Part shown: positions 59,510-64,000 of the stretch, in pieces
How positions within the stretch are numbered: the stretch's first letter is position 1
Layout: each line of letters begins with the position of its first letter
Assembly (NCBI GenBank): GCA_012845835.1
Contig: JABAKD010000015.1
Coordinates: forward strand, 6,539,974-6,603,973
Reading direction: 5' to 3'
Length of the DNA: 64,000 nt
From: Undaria pinnatifida
Taxonomy: Eukaryota; Sar; Phaeophyceae; Laminariales; Alariaceae
Translations under genes and position numbers: made by a program
The notes under the pieces: generated by a model
What the model was told of the DNA's origin: nothing
The model's input: only the letters and a program-made list of their open reading frames with translations
Database searches by the model: none

Positions 59510-61686
59510 TCTGCGGTATTCTTCAACTCTGTTACCGATCGTTCCATTTATGTATTGGATTGGATGAGGCTTCCTGCTCCCGCAGAAGGTCCTCACCTGT
59601 GGATACACCACCCGCGCTGAGGGTGCCTTCGGTCGAAGTGCCCTCAGCGCAGCAGTATTTCCTAAGGGGAAATGAACACAACTGTTAAACGAATGCCCAG
59701 TGTAGGGCGGGTGGGATGGTCTTAACTTTTTCCGCTCCTCGCTGGTATCTCGTCGACGATTCCGGGGACTATAACACGAGTGAGCTCGCTTCATAGACAG
59801 TCCTAGTAATTGGTAGCAAACATATGGTTCCAACTTTTGTGCCAACCGTGGGAACCTGAAGTTGGTTGACGATATTACTGCGGTATTCTATAACTCTGTT
59901 ACCGATGATTTCATTCAAGTATTGGATTGGATGAGGCTTCCTGCTCCCGCCGGTGGTCCCACCCGAACTTCTCTCTTTTCTGACCACCAGCCTGGAGCCA
60001 TGTTACCTCAACCCACCCAAATTTTCAGTACTTAAAATGGAACTTCGGCGAACATGCAGCAAAATCTTCCGCGAAAGCCGGTGACAGTGGTAAGTCGGAG
60101 GCGTCGGCACAAGCCTGCTCCCGTTGCCGCTTAGCCTGCTACTCTCGTACTAGTGGTAGACCCAATATAGTATCGTGCCATGCTCTCCGTCTTCCAGCCG
60201 CCCATGTGCATGATCTCATCCATTGGGGTTCCTGCTAGCGACTTACTCAGGGAACCGCCTGAGCGAAATGAATGCATTGTAAACTTGCTGGGCAGCCCGG
60301 CCGCTCGCAGGTGCCCCTGCAGCGCTGTGACCATGCGCGGCGAAGTCAGCGCGACGTCTCCCCGACCCCCACCTGGCAAAACTACCGGAAACCAATGTCC
60401 TTTGGCGAGGTCCCAACCGACACTATACGCTGCCGAAATGTATTCCGTGACCCCCCGGAACGCACAAATTTGAGGGCATTCGTTGTCCGCCAACACCACG
60501 ACTGCCTCGCTAGACTTTCTCAACGTCTTTCCAAATCGAAAGTTAAAGATCAGCCCCCTAGACTGAGCAAGGCGCAGAACCTGTGATCCTTTAGTGAAGG
60601 ACAGGTCGTGCCCCCGCCTCATAGAAGCAAATGCTAGAGAATACAAGGCGACGTCCCTAGTGATAGCAATCCGCCGAGCCAAAGACTTCACGAGCTGCGC
60701 CCGTGATCGCATGTCTTCCAGTAACTCGGCCGCCACGTGCGCTAACATGGGGTTCGCTTGGCTAACCGGGATTCCTACCCGCTTCTGCTCTACACTAACG
60801 TACGAGAGGTAGGCGTCGTCCAGCTGACTCGAGCAAGGGTTACCGAGCTTCCCAACCGGGTCCCAATCCTCCCTCCTGCCGAGCTGCTCCCGGTAGGCCA
60901 TTGTCAACTTAGATACTTTGCCTTTGTCGAGCGAATTGGCCGCATATCGTTGTGCGCAGTTCGTAGCAGCCGGGCAGTCATCGGCGGTGTTGGAGCCAAC
61001 GTTGGAGCATGACACGTCGTGCACCCAAGTGGTACGCTTCCCGTGTGCGTCGAGGTAGCAACACCAAGCAAACACATCGTGATCGGTCCCAGATTCCCAC
61101 CCGCGAAGCCCAGCAGAATAGGCGTGGAGGAATGCATCGAAATCATCGGCCACCTTGGACTTCCGTTGTTGCCGGGGCTGTTCCGCCATACCTGCTAGCA
61201 CCGCGTCGCGACGGGCCCGCAGTTAGCCAGATCAATCTGGACCGGTGGTACCCTCGGATCCCGCGAGACCGGTGGTCCACGGTGCGGAGGTGTGCCGCAA
61301 TGCCAACAAAAGTCAAACTGCAGCAGGTTCAACGAGTAACACTTGATGCAGAGCTCTTGCCGCATAAAGCTCCCGACTCGGCTAGATGCCCGTGAGAACG
61401 GCCTCCCCCCCCCGAGATGTCGTGAGGCACTCTGCACAGACCAGTACCGACACCCAACAGACAACGAAAGACAACGAAAACGCAGAAATAGAAATTAACA
61501 TTCAGCCGTAGCGGAAATCCACCTCGTATGCTACCATGGGCCACCTGGGGTATCGCCACTCTTTGAGGGTGCCGTCCTGACTAGGCCACTGGAATACACC
61601 CTTTTGATCCCTCCTGGCTACAACCCTACATCGGACCGTGGCCTGTTTCGCCTGCGGAAACCAATACGCTTTTGTATCCGGGACGA
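59510..61686 (-). mobile_element. Tyrosine-recombinase transposon, copy 2
   Basis: Same insertion site as copy 1: CCACGCACAAT precedes it (ends 59509) and CCACGCACAAT follows at 61687-61697. The two copies are nearly identical, including the duplicated 75-bp segment at the left end. Confidence 0.82.
60131..61365 (-). CDS. Zinc-ribbon tyrosine recombinase, copy 2 (one frameshift)
   Basis: The main ORF (60131-61201, 356 codons) holds the core-binding part and the full catalytic domain. Box I Arg is in SMRRGHDLS (about residue 193), followed by the HSFRSGG box (His310, Arg313), HMGGWKTE (His332, Trp336) and the nucleophile region ARYYIG (Tyr344/345). All expected R-H-R-H/W-Y residues are present. 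The zinc ribbon CIKCYSLNLLQFDFCWHCG and the likely start ATG (61365) lie upstream in another frame because of one missing T near 61222, where copy 1 is intact. It should catalyse DNA strand exchange for transposon excision and integration; the zinc ribbon probably aids DNA binding. Expression as a full protein would need the frameshift bypassed. Confidence 0.88.
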
Positions 61687-62662
<976 letters not shown>

Positions 62663-63149
62663 TTTTTCGTCAGTCTACATTTTTCCGAGATAATGGACCA
62701 CTTTAGCCAAACATTTTTCGAGGGAAAAGTAACAAAGAACCCCCCCCCCGGGGGGCAGACCTCGGGATGGACGCGTAGAACACGTGTGCAACATTTCAGG
62801 GTTTACCTGGACATTTGGAGTTTTGTGCGCAGAACTGAGTAAGATACGTCATTTCCTTTAAATGACGTGGTTTTAGTTGTAGGATCCAGTTTTTTCGCTA
62901 GATTCTGCTTAGTGTTGAACACAGGCAGGTCAGATCTTCAATCATTTTAGATAAACATTCTACAGACCTGCCTTGGAGTACGTCCGTTCGGGTCGTGCAA
63001 AATGCGGTGCGATTTGTTTTTCGCCCCCGCTTGGAAAAATCCTGAATAGTATTGAAAACGTTGAAGGCCTGTCATTGGTCGATACGAGTGTCGCTCCACG
63101 AGAAAGCCCGAGGCCGTTCGAAAAACAAACTGGCCATGTCATTCTCTTT

Positions 63150-64000
63150 CGCTAGCCACGGGGGTCAGCATGATGTCAAATATATTTATTATTTGACTAG
63201 ATACTGCAAGCGGTATCGGTGGGGGAGAGAATTTGGGGCTGATTACTTGAACCAGCCTGTACCTCTGAGGTGATTGTGTCAACACCGACAGCCATGGGAA
63301 CTGTAGTCGATGATCGCCTAACAAGACAGATATTTGGCATGCCCATACCAGCGGTCATCACGCACCCACAGCAACGTATCGCGTGCCGTTCAATGCGTTT
63401 CCGTGGAGTATATCCAGGAGACGTTTGGCTTTTCCCCCCAAATACTCCTTTGTGGAGATCTCGCACGAGCGTCGCTGGCCGAACGCGCCGTGTTGCATAG
63501 CCCAGGAATGGGTTGCCCTGAAAGTTCCCACTCTCGGATGAACATTACGGGTGCCGTCACCCCAGCCCATATTGCCCTGAAGCTTTTTACGGCCGGACGA
63601 TCACACCCTCGCTTACATCATATTTGCAACCGTTGCGTTGGTCTGGTTTGTTCACGATATAATTTGTTGCGCCATGACGACCAGGAGTCTTCCGGGGACA
63701 CCGGCGAGGGGTCTAGGTGGTCGGACGGAGACAAGGTACGAAAGTATCGTAGAGGAAACTGATAGGGCAACTCTGAGCTTCTTGTGACAGCACCAACTAC
63801 CGTGGGGAACTATATTCGATATTCGAGGGTCGTACATTAGCATGCAAAGTTGGCATGACGATACATACCCAAGACCACCAAGTGCGACCATCCCGGCAAC
63901 CTTTCATGTATGGCTCGATCTAGTCTGCATCAACGCTCTCTTTTCTCCTCCACGGCGCAATTTTCCGTTTTTCGTGCGGGCCTCATACGACGGTCGCTTG
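63150..64000 (+). repeat. Array unit 5, partial (cut by the window edge)
   Basis: The first 851 bp of a fifth unit. It carries its own variants, for example GTGATGTCAAATATATTTATT near the start and GGTACGAAAGTATCGTAG near 63735. Confidence 0.92.

Overview
This is a repeat-rich stretch of a eukaryotic nuclear genome. It has GT-AG introns of roughly 0.8-1.2 kb, a PA14-domain gene split over several exons, a decayed dynein heavy chain copy (so the lineage has or had cilia/flagella), C-terminal pieces of LINE-type reverse transcriptases, hAT, Tc1/mariner-like and tyrosine-recombinase elements, and abundant microsatellites. The mix of long introns, LINE tails and YR elements would suit a large-genome alga, perhaps a brown alga or other stramenopile. 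That assignment is inference from family style, not proof. Most long open frames here are shadows, especially the poly-Cys, poly-Leu and poly-Val frames through (TTG)n tracts.

Layout. 1-9.9 kb: non-coding sequence with simple repeats, tRNA-like SINE pieces, one LINE RT fragment (3.14-3.97 kb) and dispersed repeats. 9.9-12.5 kb: a nested block in which two arrays of the same 42-bp minisatellite flank an hAT transposase C-terminus, followed by a second LINE RT fragment (12.6-13.1 kb). 15.4-23.2 kb: the one convincing host gene, on the + strand. Four exons (19733-19831, 20615-20789, 21689-21798, 22965-23168) join in perfect phase into a complete PA14 domain; three upstream exon candidates (15.4-16.4 kb) may belong to it. 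A TIR element (16.7-17.5 kb) and a SINE lie between them. 23.2-35 kb: mostly uninterpreted sequence with tandem duplications, a fold-back element (27.4-27.7 kb) and SINE-like copies. 35.0-35.5 kb: a decayed tyrosine recombinase. 35.9-41.7 kb: a repeat family in direct and inverted copies, including a palindrome with arms of about 850 bp. 43.9-45.7 kb: a dynein heavy chain AAA1 pseudogene with a local inverted duplication.

46.07-64.0 kb (continuing past the edge) is a tandem array of four complete units and one partial unit. Stripped of insertions the units are about 2.6-3.0 kb and alternate between two subtypes (A-B-A-B) that differ in the length and 3' flank of a (TTG)n tract. Each unit carries a cysteine-rich reading frame, intact only in unit 2, plus earlier, more decayed modules that look like internal duplications of one ancestral segment. 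Unit 2 holds a mariner-like element fused to a 0.7-kb-arm palindrome. Units 3 and 4 hold the same zinc-ribbon/tyrosine-recombinase transposon at the same site, each with different inactivating lesions. The array is the most unusual object in the window.
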